Part shown: positions 9,601 through 16,734 of the stretch, in pieces
How positions within the stretch are numbered: the first letter of the stretch is position 1
Layout of the letters: each line of letters starts with the position of its first letter
Assembly: GCF_036250065.1 (NCBI RefSeq)
Contig: NZ_CP109199.1
Span: 4,774,001-4,838,000, forward strand
Length of the DNA: 64,000 bases
Direction of reading: 5' to 3'
Source of the DNA: Micromonospora sp. NBC_01699
Lineage (GTDB): Bacteria; Actinomycetota; Actinomycetes; Mycobacteriales; Micromonosporaceae
Notes under the pieces: model-generated
Database searches by the model: none
What the model was told of the DNA's origin: nothing
The model's input: the letters and a program-made list of their open reading frames with translations, nothing else
Program-made: the position numbers and the translations under genes

Positions 9601-12279
9601 GGCGAACCGCCGGTCGCGCCGCTGGCCCAGATCCAGCTCGCCGTCCGGGCCAGCTTCGTACCCGACGAGGGCACCCTCGGTGTCCGCGCCCAACTCACCT
9701 CGACCTCGTACGTCTTCTCCCCCGACTGCCACCTCACCGGCGGTTTCGCGTTCGGCAACTGGTTCGGCGGCGAGCACGCCGGCGACTTCGTCCTCACCGC
9801 CGGCGGCTACCACCCGCAGTACAACCCGCCGGCCCACTACCCACAGGTCCCCCGCCTCGGATTCAACTGGCAGGTCGACCCGCACCTGGGGGTCAAGGGG
9901 GACGGCTACTACGCGCTGACCCCGGCCGCGTTGATGGCCGGCGGGCACCTCCAGGTGGTCTGGCAGAGCGACAACCTCCGCGCCTCCTTCACCGCCGGCA
10001 TCGACTGCCTGATCGCCTGGAAGCCGTACCACTACGACGCCCGCGTCTACGTCGACTTCGCCGTCTCCTACACCTTCCACCTGTTCGGCACCCACCACAT
10101 CAACGCGGACATCGGCGCCGACCTGCACATCTGGGGACCGGACTTCAGCGGGACCGCGCACATCAAGCTCTCCGTCATCTCCTTCGACATCACCTTCGGT
10201 GCCGGAGCGAACCAGCAGCCGAAGCTGCTCGACTGGCCCGCGTTCCGCGGCTCGTTCCTGCCGACCGGCGATCTCTGCTCCGTCGCGGTCAGCGCCGGGC
10301 TGCTGCGCAAGACCAGCGACGACGCGACCGACCTGGGCGAGGTCGACCCGCAGCGACTCGTGATCCGTACCGGCACGGTCATTCCGAGTACGGCCGCCAC
10401 CACCGGCACCACCCCACTGGCCGGTACGCGCGCCCCGCTCGCGGTCGGGCCGATGGGCCTCGCCGCCCCCGGGACGACGGGCACGCATCTGACCAGCAAG
10501 GCGACGGTCACGGTCACCCGGGGCACCGAATCCATGGAACAGCACTTCGCGTTCAGCCCGGTGCTGTCCGACGTGCCGGCCGCGCTGTGGGCGGTTCCGT
10601 CCGGTTCGGTCAACGGCCAGGCGCTCGTCCCGGACGCCCTGGTGGGCTTCGAGGTCCGACCCCGGCTCGACCCGATCGTCGGCACCGACCAGGCCACCGT
10701 CGGGAACCTGCGGCTGCTCCAGTACCACCTGCCGGCCGTACCCGGCGGGCGGTACCGGGTCACCGTCGTCCAGGAGGTGACCAGCGACGAGCCGACCTCG
10801 GTGAAGGACGCCGAGCGGAGGATCCCGACCCAGCGGTTCAGCAGTGCCGGCGAGTTCACCGTCACCGGCGTACGCCCGACCTTCGGCACCGACGAGGTCT
10901 ACGCGGTCTACCCGCCGGACGGCGGCGTCGGCGACTACTCCACCGACCTGCCGCACGTCATCCTCAACCACAGCACCCTGCCCTGGCAGGAGAACGCCGA
11001 CCCGAACCGGGACGACCTACCGTGGCTGGCCCTGCTGCTGTTCGACGAGACCGACCTGCCCGTACCCCGGCTCACCACGGTCGACGACGAGAAGGTCACG
11101 GTGATCTCCGTACCGGTCGGGTTGCTGCCGGCCCAGGATGCCACCCGGCGTGATCTCGCACTGCTCAGCCACGTACGCCGGGACGCCGACGGCGTCGAAC
11201 GCGCGGTGGTGATCGGCAACCGGCTGCCCCGCGACGGCGCGACCCACGTCGCGCACCTCGTCTCCATCCGGAACCGGTACGGCTCCTCCGGCCCGACCGG
11301 CACCGGCACGGTCGACCTGGTCAGCCTGACAAGCTGGCGGTTCACCGCCACCAGCGACGGGGACGACCTGGCCATCCTGCTGCGGCGGCTCGCCGACGGC
11401 AGCGCCCCGCTGCCCGCGCCGGACGCCCCGGTCGGGTACCGCAGCCCCCTGGTCGCGCACCCCCGGACCGACCGGCCGACGCTGCCCGCGACCGACCTCG
11501 TCGATCCCGCGTTCGGTGCCGCCTGGCAGCTCGGCCGGCTGCTCGCGCTGCGCAGCAAGCCGTTCGCGGCGGCGCTGTACCGGTGGAAACGGCTGCGCGC
11601 CCAGCGTCGCAAGAGCGGGGACACCACGCTGCCGGCCCTGTCCACCACCGTCACCGGCTTCCTCGACGACCTGGCGGTGCTGGACGGGGTGCCGTTCAAC
11701 TATCTGGTACCCGAGGAGAGCATGACGCCGGTCGAGTCGCTGCGGTTCTTCTCGCTGTACGAGGGGTGGCTGGCCGCCCTGCTGGACGGAGCGCTCAGCA
11801 TCGGACGGGTCACCCCGGCGGACCGGCGGATGGACGCCACCCTCGCCGCGGACCTGCTCAGCCTCGGCGATCTGGCGCCGTGGACCCGCCGGGTGCTGTC
11901 GCCGTCCGGTGGCACGAATCCGAGCGGGTTCCTGCTCCGTTCACACGTCGTGGCCGGCTGGCCGGACCTGCGGATCACCGCCCGGGACGCGGGCGGCGGC
12001 ACGCTGGATCCGGTACGGACCGAACTGCTCTCGGCGAGCACCCTGCTCTGCGTGTTCGCCGGTGACCTGGCCACCCTGACGCTCGCCCAGCCGGAGCACA
12101 CACTGCACTTCGGTCTCGGTGACGCGGCCGGCACGTGGCAGGGCGGTACCCGGGTGGTGGACGTGACCGCGCTGGCCGGGGGCCGGATCGGCGCTCCGGC
12201 GGCGAGTCAGGGCGCCTCGGCTCGGTTCGCGGCGAGCATGATCACGACTGCGCCGCAGGTCACCATCACCCGCCACTGA
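6676..12279 (+). CDS. Giant DUF6603-like protein, 1867 aa
   Basis: An ATG at 6676 lies 10 bp after the previous stop. The protein is almost entirely beta-strand-like, with no signal peptide, membrane helix or catalytic motif I can identify. Residues about 725-1175 (from FGPVYFGRVGFNYTDG to a stretch of alternating DIGADLHIWGPDFSG) resemble DUF6603, a family found in very large bacterial proteins of unknown function. The N-terminal 700 residues contain weakly repeated blocks of the kind LxxLxLxGVRIxFDxxT. The C-terminal third carries a domain beginning near FGTDEVYAVYPPDG and including LPHVILNHSTLPWQ, which I do not recognise. The gene ends the operon; a 320-bp gap with regulatory sequence follows. 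The family call is moderate and function is unknown. Confidence 0.7.
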   Translation: MTTLSDLQASYESATVDGVLPITAGNCGVPALAAFLTGLPQAGIRVSAPAINLAGDSLTVAGTVTDTWSIGVDGGRAVRLATVLITITRPAELVARLHVTGGVTVGGTVFPIAGDLDDTNRVNLTLVPGAPAALPLTALADFVSGNRLGQFLPVGTDVFDSIPLSDLRVSLGHRPAPTEVEIGSTLTGVSWPIVDGVAALTGIRVSLTSQVGYRSGRYRENLGGAVEATLRLDERNFRVRLALRAPGSWELEVTPGDGNVLPGLSALAELAGGAALATELQQGLTRLGLTALSLDGVRIRFDMTTRTLREVAVATRITVDGTSFAVVLALPTLTIHGGLAAGSSLHLKALVGRYFPGADAFPEIDITQLQVSATPGSGRYGLAARIVGDWGLDVGPLALTFREFAFQINKGPDGVSGEIEGWFSLFDADFHAIASHPDTGGWQFDCQSEPGSALTVKAIHDHLTARYRVDASLPAVLEDLALTQVRIWFDTATGTVNLDCDARFPVEDQTVDLTVTIRLERVGTTWRKSFSGELTVADLMFDVHFVQDRASTVLVATYAHTGGARSLVVRDLVAAVSSTLAAAVPAGLTIDLRDVVFAVSKGATTTGAVLGLDLGADLRLSGLPLVGKEFPADQSVGVDSLRIVAASRALTAAETAAVNALLTAPVPALPSGPNGLAAGVALTARLSLGSGGTQTLSLPVAAAPPATGGTPPVPVASPATAADSTRWFDVQRSFGPVYFGRVGFNYTDGAVRFLLDAALAAAGLTLSLDGLSLGSPVDHFDPSFDLRGLGLDYRNGPVEIGGALLRTTVTPTNGPPYDEYDGAALIRTESLSLAALGGYVYLNGQPSMFVYAVLDKVLGGPPFFTVTGLAAGFGYNRSLVIPPIEQVATFPLIAAATSPTPVTGAANPRDLIRDTVDGLRAWIPPTPGSVFLTAGIRFSSFQMIDSFALLVASFGNRFELDVLGLSTLVAPRPVPGEPPVAPLAQIQLAVRASFVPDEGTLGVRAQLTSTSYVFSPDCHLTGGFAFGNWFGGEHAGDFVLTAGGYHPQYNPPAHYPQVPRLGFNWQVDPHLGVKGDGYYALTPAALMAGGHLQVVWQSDNLRASFTAGIDCLIAWKPYHYDARVYVDFAVSYTFHLFGTHHINADIGADLHIWGPDFSGTAHIKLSVISFDITFGAGANQQPKLLDWPAFRGSFLPTGDLCSVAVSAGLLRKTSDDATDLGEVDPQRLVIRTGTVIPSTAATTGTTPLAGTRAPLAVGPMGLAAPGTTGTHLTSKATVTVTRGTESMEQHFAFSPVLSDVPAALWAVPSGSVNGQALVPDALVGFEVRPRLDPIVGTDQATVGNLRLLQYHLPAVPGGRYRVTVVQEVTSDEPTSVKDAERRIPTQRFSSAGEFTVTGVRPTFGTDEVYAVYPPDGGVGDYSTDLPHVILNHSTLPWQENADPNRDDLPWLALLLFDETDLPVPRLTTVDDEKVTVISVPVGLLPAQDATRRDLALLSHVRRDADGVERAVVIGNRLPRDGATHVAHLVSIRNRYGSSGPTGTGTVDLVSLTSWRFTATSDGDDLAILLRRLADGSAPLPAPDAPVGYRSPLVAHPRTDRPTLPATDLVDPAFGAAWQLGRLLALRSKPFAAALYRWKRLRAQRRKSGDTTLPALSTTVTGFLDDLAVLDGVPFNYLVPEESMTPVESLRFFSLYEGWLAALLDGALSIGRVTPADRRMDATLAADLLSLGDLAPWTRRVLSPSGGTNPSGFLLRSHVVAGWPDLRITARDAGGGTLDPVRTELLSASTLLCVFAGDLATLTLAQPEHTLHFGLGDAAGTWQGGTRVVDVTALAGGRIGAPAASQGASARFAASMITTAPQVTITRH

Positions 12280-12307
12280 CCGCACCCGTGGCACCGGGTC
12301 CACTCGC

Positions 12308-12337
12308 GTTCGACTGCCGACTCTATCGCGGTTGAAC
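12308..12337. promoter_or_regulatory. StrR-family activator binding site (predicted), before the dehydratase-ABC operon
   Basis: Left half GTTCGACTG (12308-12316) and right half CGGTTGAAC (12329-12337) both fit the StrR/Bbr consensus halves GTTCRACYG and CRGTYGAAC exactly, separated by 12 bp. The characterised spacing, as I recall it, is 11. A direct repeat GGTTGAACGGGTC occurs at 12330-12342 and 12352-12364, 22 bp (two helical turns) apart, so a second half-site is in phase. The likely target is the operon starting at 12600. Confidence 0.7.
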
Positions 12338-12443
12338 GGGTCAGGACACGTGGTTGAACGGGTCGGGAGACCAGCGGAGCACGGGCAATTCCGCGCGTGC
12401 CGGCCGTGGGCCCCGACACCCCCGACGGCGGCCGGACGGGGCG

Positions 12444-12465
12444 CGGGCCCGCACCGGCGGGCCCG
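12444..12465. other. GC hairpin in the leader of the dehydratase operon
   Basis: A perfect 9-bp stem (CGGGCCCGC / GCGGGCCCG) with a 4-base loop lies about 135 bp before the GTG at 12600 and downstream of the activator site. There is no clean T-run after it. It could end read-through from the giant gene upstream or be a leader structure; the sequence does not decide. Confidence 0.4.
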
Positions 12466-12599
12466 TTCGGCGGAACCTTTTCGGCCGGGGACATCCGTGT
12501 GACGATGGCGAGCGCTGCCGGTCGGCATCCCCACCTCGCCGGGATCCGGAGGCCCGCCTCCCACCACGAACGCCCGACGCGATCAGGAAGGGGACCACC

Positions 12600-13679
12600 G
12601 TGCCATCCGATCAGGGGAACGGTGCCACCCGGGCCGGAACGTCGGCGGTCCGGCTCAGCCATCGGGACGTAGATCGGGCTCGCCGGGCGTTGGCCGGCCG
12701 GGTGCACCGGACCCCGGTCGTCCACTCCGGCCAACTGACCGCCAGGTACGGCGTGCGGCTGTGGATGAAGGCCGAGAACCTCCAGCGTGGTGGATCCTTC
12801 AAGCTGCGCGGAGCGCTGCTCGCGGTGGACCGGCTGGTCGCTGCGGGAAGCCGGGGAGTGCTGGCGCAGAGCACCGGCAACCATGCGATCGCGGTCGCCC
12901 TGGCCGCCCGCGAGCACCGAATTCCCGCCATGCTGGTCCTGCCGTCGGACGCCTCGCCCGTCAAGGTGCGGCGGATCCGGGAAGCGGGTGCCGAGGTGGT
13001 GTTCGCCGGGAAGGCCCTGGCGGAGCGGGCCGCCGCCGTGCTGGAGCTGCGGGACCGGTACGGCTACGAGGTGGTCGACCCGTACGAGGACCCTGTCGTG
13101 GTGGCCGGCCAGGGGACGGCGACAGCCGAGTTGATCGAACAGGTGAGCGCGGAGGGTGGCCGGCTGGACGCCGTGGTGGTCCCGGTCGGCGGGGGCAGTG
13201 CGATCGCCGGCGCCTGCCTGGCCGCCCATCCACACGATGTGGCGGTGGTGGGTGCCGAACCGGAGGCGGTGCCGGCGCTCACCGCGGCGATGCACGCCGG
13301 GAAGCCGGTGTCGGTCGGGGGATTTTACACCATTGCGGACGGATTGCGTCCCGATCGGATCGGCGACCTGCCCTTCGAACTGGCCCACCGGGAGGTGGCC
13401 GCCGTGGTGACGGTTGATGAGCGCGCCATCGCCGACGCGATGCGAGCCACGCTGCTGCACGCCCGACTGGTCGTCGAACCGGCCGCGGCCACGGCGCTGG
13501 CGGGCGCGGTGCGCTACGCCGAAGGTCGCCGCATCGAGGTCGGGGTGCTGCTCACCGGCGGGAACGTTGAGCCCGATCTGCTCGCGTCGCTGCTGGCCGA
13601 AAGCCGCCCCACCAGCACCGCAGGCCCGTCCGCGGGCTACATCCCGTGGACGGATTCCCTCGGAGGTCCACAGGGGTAA
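12600..13679 (+). CDS. PLP-dependent serine/threonine dehydratase-like enzyme (fold type II)
   Basis: 359 aa from a GTG at 12600, chosen because AGGAAGGGG lies 6 bp before it. It belongs to the tryptophan-synthase-beta fold, serine/threonine dehydratase group. SFK-LRGA contains the PLP lysine (Lys68), QSTGNHA binds the substrate/cofactor, and PVGGGSAIAG (about 198-207) is the phosphate loop. The C-terminal ACT regulatory domain of biosynthetic threonine dehydratase is absent. Family members deaminate Ser/Thr, dehydrate beta-hydroxyaspartate or racemise serine. Its place under a StrR-type site, before an ABC pair, argues that it belongs to the peptide cluster. Possible roles are making a keto acid or D-Ser, or removing free beta-hydroxy amino acid. 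The substrate is not predictable from the visible residues. Confidence 0.85.
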   Translation: MPSDQGNGATRAGTSAVRLSHRDVDRARRALAGRVHRTPVVHSGQLTARYGVRLWMKAENLQRGGSFKLRGALLAVDRLVAAGSRGVLAQSTGNHAIAVALAAREHRIPAMLVLPSDASPVKVRRIREAGAEVVFAGKALAERAAAVLELRDRYGYEVVDPYEDPVVVAGQGTATAELIEQVSAEGGRLDAVVVPVGGGSAIAGACLAAHPHDVAVVGAEPEAVPALTAAMHAGKPVSVGGFYTIADGLRPDRIGDLPFELAHREVAAVVTVDERAIADAMRATLLHARLVVEPAAATALAGAVRYAEGRRIEVGVLLTGGNVEPDLLASLLAESRPTSTAGPSAGYIPWTDSLGGPQG

Positions 13680-13689
13680 AAATCACTAT

Positions 13690-14400
13690 ATGCGCATTGA
13701 AGGTAAGGAAAGGGACATCGTCCTGCGAATCGACGACGTCCACAAGGAGTTCTCCGACGGGACGCACGCGCTGAGCGGCGTGTCGCTCGAAGTCCGCGCC
13801 GGCGAGGCGGTCGCGGTGATGGGTCCCTCCGGTTGCGGCAAGTCGACCCTGCTCAACATCGTGGCCGGCGTGGACCGTCCGACCTCCGGCTCGGTCACGG
13901 TGCTCGGCGAGGATCTACGTCAGCTGAACGAGACCGGCCTCGCCCTGTTCCGGCGGCGCCGGATCGGTATGGTCTTCCAGTTCTTCAACCTGCTGGACGA
14001 TTTGCCGGCGCTGGACAATGTGGCGCTGGCCGGTCAACTCGCCGGCATGCCCACCGGTCGGGCCCGCCAGCGGGCCCGGGAGGGGTTGGCGGAGCTCGGA
14101 GTCGCCGACCGCGCGGACGCCTACCCCGCGACGCTGAGCGGCGGGCAACGGCAACGCGTCGCGGTGGCCCGTGCTCTGATGAACGAGCCCGCGTTACTGC
14201 TGGCCGACGAGCCGACGGGTGCGCTCGACAGCGCCTCCGGCGCTCAGGTGGCCGAGCTGCTCCTCGCGCTCAACCAGCGGGGTCAGACCCTGCTGTTGGT
14301 CACCCACGACCCGGCGCTGGCCGAGCGGGTGGCCACCCGGGTGGTCGAGCTGGCTGACGGTGTGGTGGTCGGCGAACGAGTGCTGGAGCGGACGGCATGA
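13690..14400 (+). CDS. ABC transporter ATP-binding protein, MacB/LolD type
   Basis: 236 aa from the ATG at 13690. It has a full nucleotide-binding domain: Walker A GPSGCGKST, Q-loop in VFQFFNLL, signature LSGGQRQRVAVARAL, Walker B LLLADEPTGALD and a switch histidine in LLVTHD. The length and the MVFQFFNLL segment are those of the MacB/LolD/FtsE group, which partners FtsX-type permeases. The stop overlaps the permease start (ATGA, 14397-14400), so the two are coupled. The start lacks a close Shine-Dalgarno; AGGGG lies 13 bp upstream. It follows the dehydratase by 10 bp and shares its predicted activator site. The likely role is powering export of, or self-resistance to, the cluster's peptide. 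Confidence 0.93.
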   Translation: MRIEGKERDIVLRIDDVHKEFSDGTHALSGVSLEVRAGEAVAVMGPSGCGKSTLLNIVAGVDRPTSGSVTVLGEDLRQLNETGLALFRRRRIGMVFQFFNLLDDLPALDNVALAGQLAGMPTGRARQRAREGLAELGVADRADAYPATLSGGQRQRVAVARALMNEPALLLADEPTGALDSASGAQVAELLLALNQRGQTLLLVTHDPALAERVATRVVELADGVVVGERVLERTA

Positions 14401-16733
14401 CCGCCACCTGGCGAACGATTCGGGCGGCGGTACGCCGCCGTCGGATGCAGACCTTCGTGATCGGCCTGGTGGTACTCGCCTCCGCCGCCACGATGACCGT
14501 CGCGCTGTCCCTGCTCAACGCCACGTCGGCGCCCTTCAACCGGATCTTCGAGGCGCAACACGGCGCGCACCTGGTGGTCGTACTGGAGCGCGACAAGGTA
14601 CCCGCCGGCCAACCGGCGGCCATCCGGTCCGCCACCGTCCAGGCAGTCGCGGGACCGTTCCCGCAGGCGGTCCTCGAAATCCCGGCGGGCGCGGGCGGGA
14701 CCTCCGGGCCCGGTACGCTGACCGTGGTGGGCCGCGCCGAGCCGGGTGGACCGGTGGATCGGGTCGACCTGTGGGCCGGCCGGTGGGCCACCGCGCCGGG
14801 CGAAATCGTGCTGAACGCGCCGCCCGACGACCTGGTCACCGGGGCGGGCCAACTCGGCTCCCGGATCGAAGTGCCCGGACTTCCCACCCTGACCGTCGTC
14901 GGTCGGGCCTACAGCGTGAGCCAAACCGCCGACGCCTGGGTCTCCCCCGACCAGATCACCGCGCTCGGGCCGACCGCCACCCAGGTGCTCTACCGGTTCA
15001 CCGACGCCGAAACACCGGCGCGCATCGCGGCCAACGCGGCGGCCGTCACCGGTGGGCTGCCCCAGGACGCCCTGCTGGGCACCCAGTCGTGGCTGACGGT
15101 CCGGCAGGCGGTCGCCGCCGGCCCCGGTGCGTACGTCCCGTTCCTGACCACCTTCGGGTTGCTCGGCCTGGCCGTGGCGGTCCTGATCATCGGCAACGTG
15201 GTCAGCGGCGCGGTGGTGTCCGGATTCCGGCACATCGGGGTGCTGAAAGCGCTCGGGTTCACCCCGCGCCAGGTCGTCGGGGTCTACATCGGGATGGCGC
15301 TGGTCCCGGCGGCGGTCGGTGCCGTACTCGGCGTCGTGCTCGGTTATTTCGGTGCGGTTTCGTTGCTGGGCGACGCGTTCGGCGGGTCGGGCTTCGGCGG
15401 CGAGATCGAAATCGCCTGGTGGTTGCCGGTAACAGTGCTGGTCGCGGTGCCGTCCGTCGTGGTTGTCGCCGCGCTGGTGCCCGCCGCTCGGGCGTACCGG
15501 CTGTCCGCCGCCGAGGCGATCAGCGCGGGCAGCGCGCCGCGCGCCGGCCGCGGACTGCGGGTGCAGCGCTGGCTCAGCGGTACCGGGCTGCCCCGTCCGG
15601 TGAGCCTGGGCCTGGGCCAGCCGTTCGCCCGCCCCGGACGGACCGGCCTGACCCTGGCGGCCGTGGTGCTCGGGGTGGCCACCGTGGTGTTCGCCAGCGG
15701 CCTGGCCGCGACGGTGTCGCGGTACTCGGCGACCACTGACGTCAACAACGCCGCCCCGGTCGCCATGCGCCCCGGGAATCCGGCCTTCGGCGAGATCACG
15801 CCCACCCTGGACGTGGCGGAGACCGAGGCGTTGCTGCGCGCGCTGCCCGGGATCGCGCGCCTCACCGTGAACGCGGGCGTGCCGGTGACCGTCGCCGGGC
15901 AGACCCGGACGGTGGACGGCACCTTCCTGCGTGGCGACACCGACGCCGGCCTGGCGGGAATGGTGGTCGAGGGCCGCTGGTTGCGTAGCCCGGACGAGAT
16001 CGTCGTACCCGCCGCAGTGCTGAACGAGCGGGGTCTCAGGGTCGGCGACACCGTGGCGCTCCAGTTCGGCGAGCGGGTCGACCGGGTGACGATCGTCGGT
16101 GTGACGCTGTCCAGCGGGGTGGGAGGGGGCGACTTCTTCGCCCTGTGGCAGTCCCTCGACACGCTGGCGCCCAACTACCAGTTCCGTCCCTCCGACCTCT
16201 TCTACCAGATGGAACCGGATCCGGGTACGGACGTGACTGAGCTGGTCCGGCGGGTGAACGCGGCGGCACCCGGCCTGTACGCCTGGGACAACCGGGGGAC
16301 GAACTCGTTCACCACCTCGGTGGTGGGTCTGTCCGTCACGCTGTCGGTGCTGTTGGGCCTCGTGGCGGCGCTCGGCGTGCTCAACACCGTGCTGCTCACC
16401 GTCCGCGAGCGCCGTCGCGACCTCGGCATCTTGAAGTCGATCGGGATGAAACCCACCCAGGTGGTGGTGATGACGGTGGTATCGATGGCCGCCCTGGGCG
16501 TCGTCGGCGGGGTTCTCGGGACACCGCTGGGCGTGCTGGCCCACCGTCTGATCGTGCCGCTGACCGCCCGCGCGGCACAGATCGACACACCCGACTTCCT
16601 GCTGGATGTCTGGCGTGTTCCGGTCGTGCTGCTGCTACCGCTGGCCGGTCTGGTGATCGCGGTTATCGGCGCGCTGCTCCCGGCACGGTCCGCGGCCCGG
16701 CTGCCGATCGGTCAGGTGCTGCGCAGTGAGTGA
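14397..16733 (+). CDS. FtsX/MacB-type ABC permease with duplicated core
   Basis: 778 aa. There is an N-terminal membrane helix after RRRRMQTF, an extracytoplasmic domain to about residue 245, then three helices ending near 390 (first FtsX core, with GVLKALGFTPRQVVGVY). A further membrane helix near residue 425 is followed by a second extracellular domain and a second FtsX core at the C-terminus (LGILKSIGMKPTQVVVMTVVSM). This 1+3+1+3 layout is usual for actinobacterial FtsX-like permeases. It is coupled to the ATPase by a 4-bp overlap. The stop (16731-16733) is one base from the stop of the convergent HmO-HpgT gene, with no room for a terminator. The exported substrate is inferred to be the peptide product. 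Confidence 0.92.
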   Translation: MTATWRTIRAAVRRRRMQTFVIGLVVLASAATMTVALSLLNATSAPFNRIFEAQHGAHLVVVLERDKVPAGQPAAIRSATVQAVAGPFPQAVLEIPAGAGGTSGPGTLTVVGRAEPGGPVDRVDLWAGRWATAPGEIVLNAPPDDLVTGAGQLGSRIEVPGLPTLTVVGRAYSVSQTADAWVSPDQITALGPTATQVLYRFTDAETPARIAANAAAVTGGLPQDALLGTQSWLTVRQAVAAGPGAYVPFLTTFGLLGLAVAVLIIGNVVSGAVVSGFRHIGVLKALGFTPRQVVGVYIGMALVPAAVGAVLGVVLGYFGAVSLLGDAFGGSGFGGEIEIAWWLPVTVLVAVPSVVVVAALVPAARAYRLSAAEAISAGSAPRAGRGLRVQRWLSGTGLPRPVSLGLGQPFARPGRTGLTLAAVVLGVATVVFASGLAATVSRYSATTDVNNAAPVAMRPGNPAFGEITPTLDVAETEALLRALPGIARLTVNAGVPVTVAGQTRTVDGTFLRGDTDAGLAGMVVEGRWLRSPDEIVVPAAVLNERGLRVGDTVALQFGERVDRVTIVGVTLSSGVGGGDFFALWQSLDTLAPNYQFRPSDLFYQMEPDPGTDVTELVRRVNAAAPGLYAWDNRGTNSFTTSVVGLSVTLSVLLGLVAALGVLNTVLLTVRERRRDLGILKSIGMKPTQVVVMTVVSMAALGVVGGVLGTPLGVLAHRLIVPLTARAAQIDTPDFLLDVWRVPVVLLLPLAGLVIAVIGALLPARSAARLPIGQVLRSE

Positions 16734-16734
16734 C

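Larger units (their letters stand above)
12280..12599. other. Intergenic region between the giant-gene operon and the peptide cluster
   Basis: No convincing gene in these 320 bases. It holds a StrR-type inverted repeat at 12308-12337, a second copy of its right half 22 bp further on (12352-12364), a GC hairpin at 12444-12465 and the Shine-Dalgarno AGGAAGGGG (12585-12593) of the dehydratase gene. The change from structural to biosynthetic genes happens here. Confidence 0.7.

Noticed and set aside
6631-10971. Antisense open frame of about 1450 codons
   Set aside because: Mirrors the 1867-aa gene. Its composition (Gly, Arg, Glu, Asp, Val repeats) is that of a reverse-complement frame, with no ribosome-binding site.
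12600-13679. Housekeeping biosynthetic threonine dehydratase (ilvA)
   Set aside because: No C-terminal ACT domain, and it lies behind a StrR-type site in an operon with an ABC transporter.
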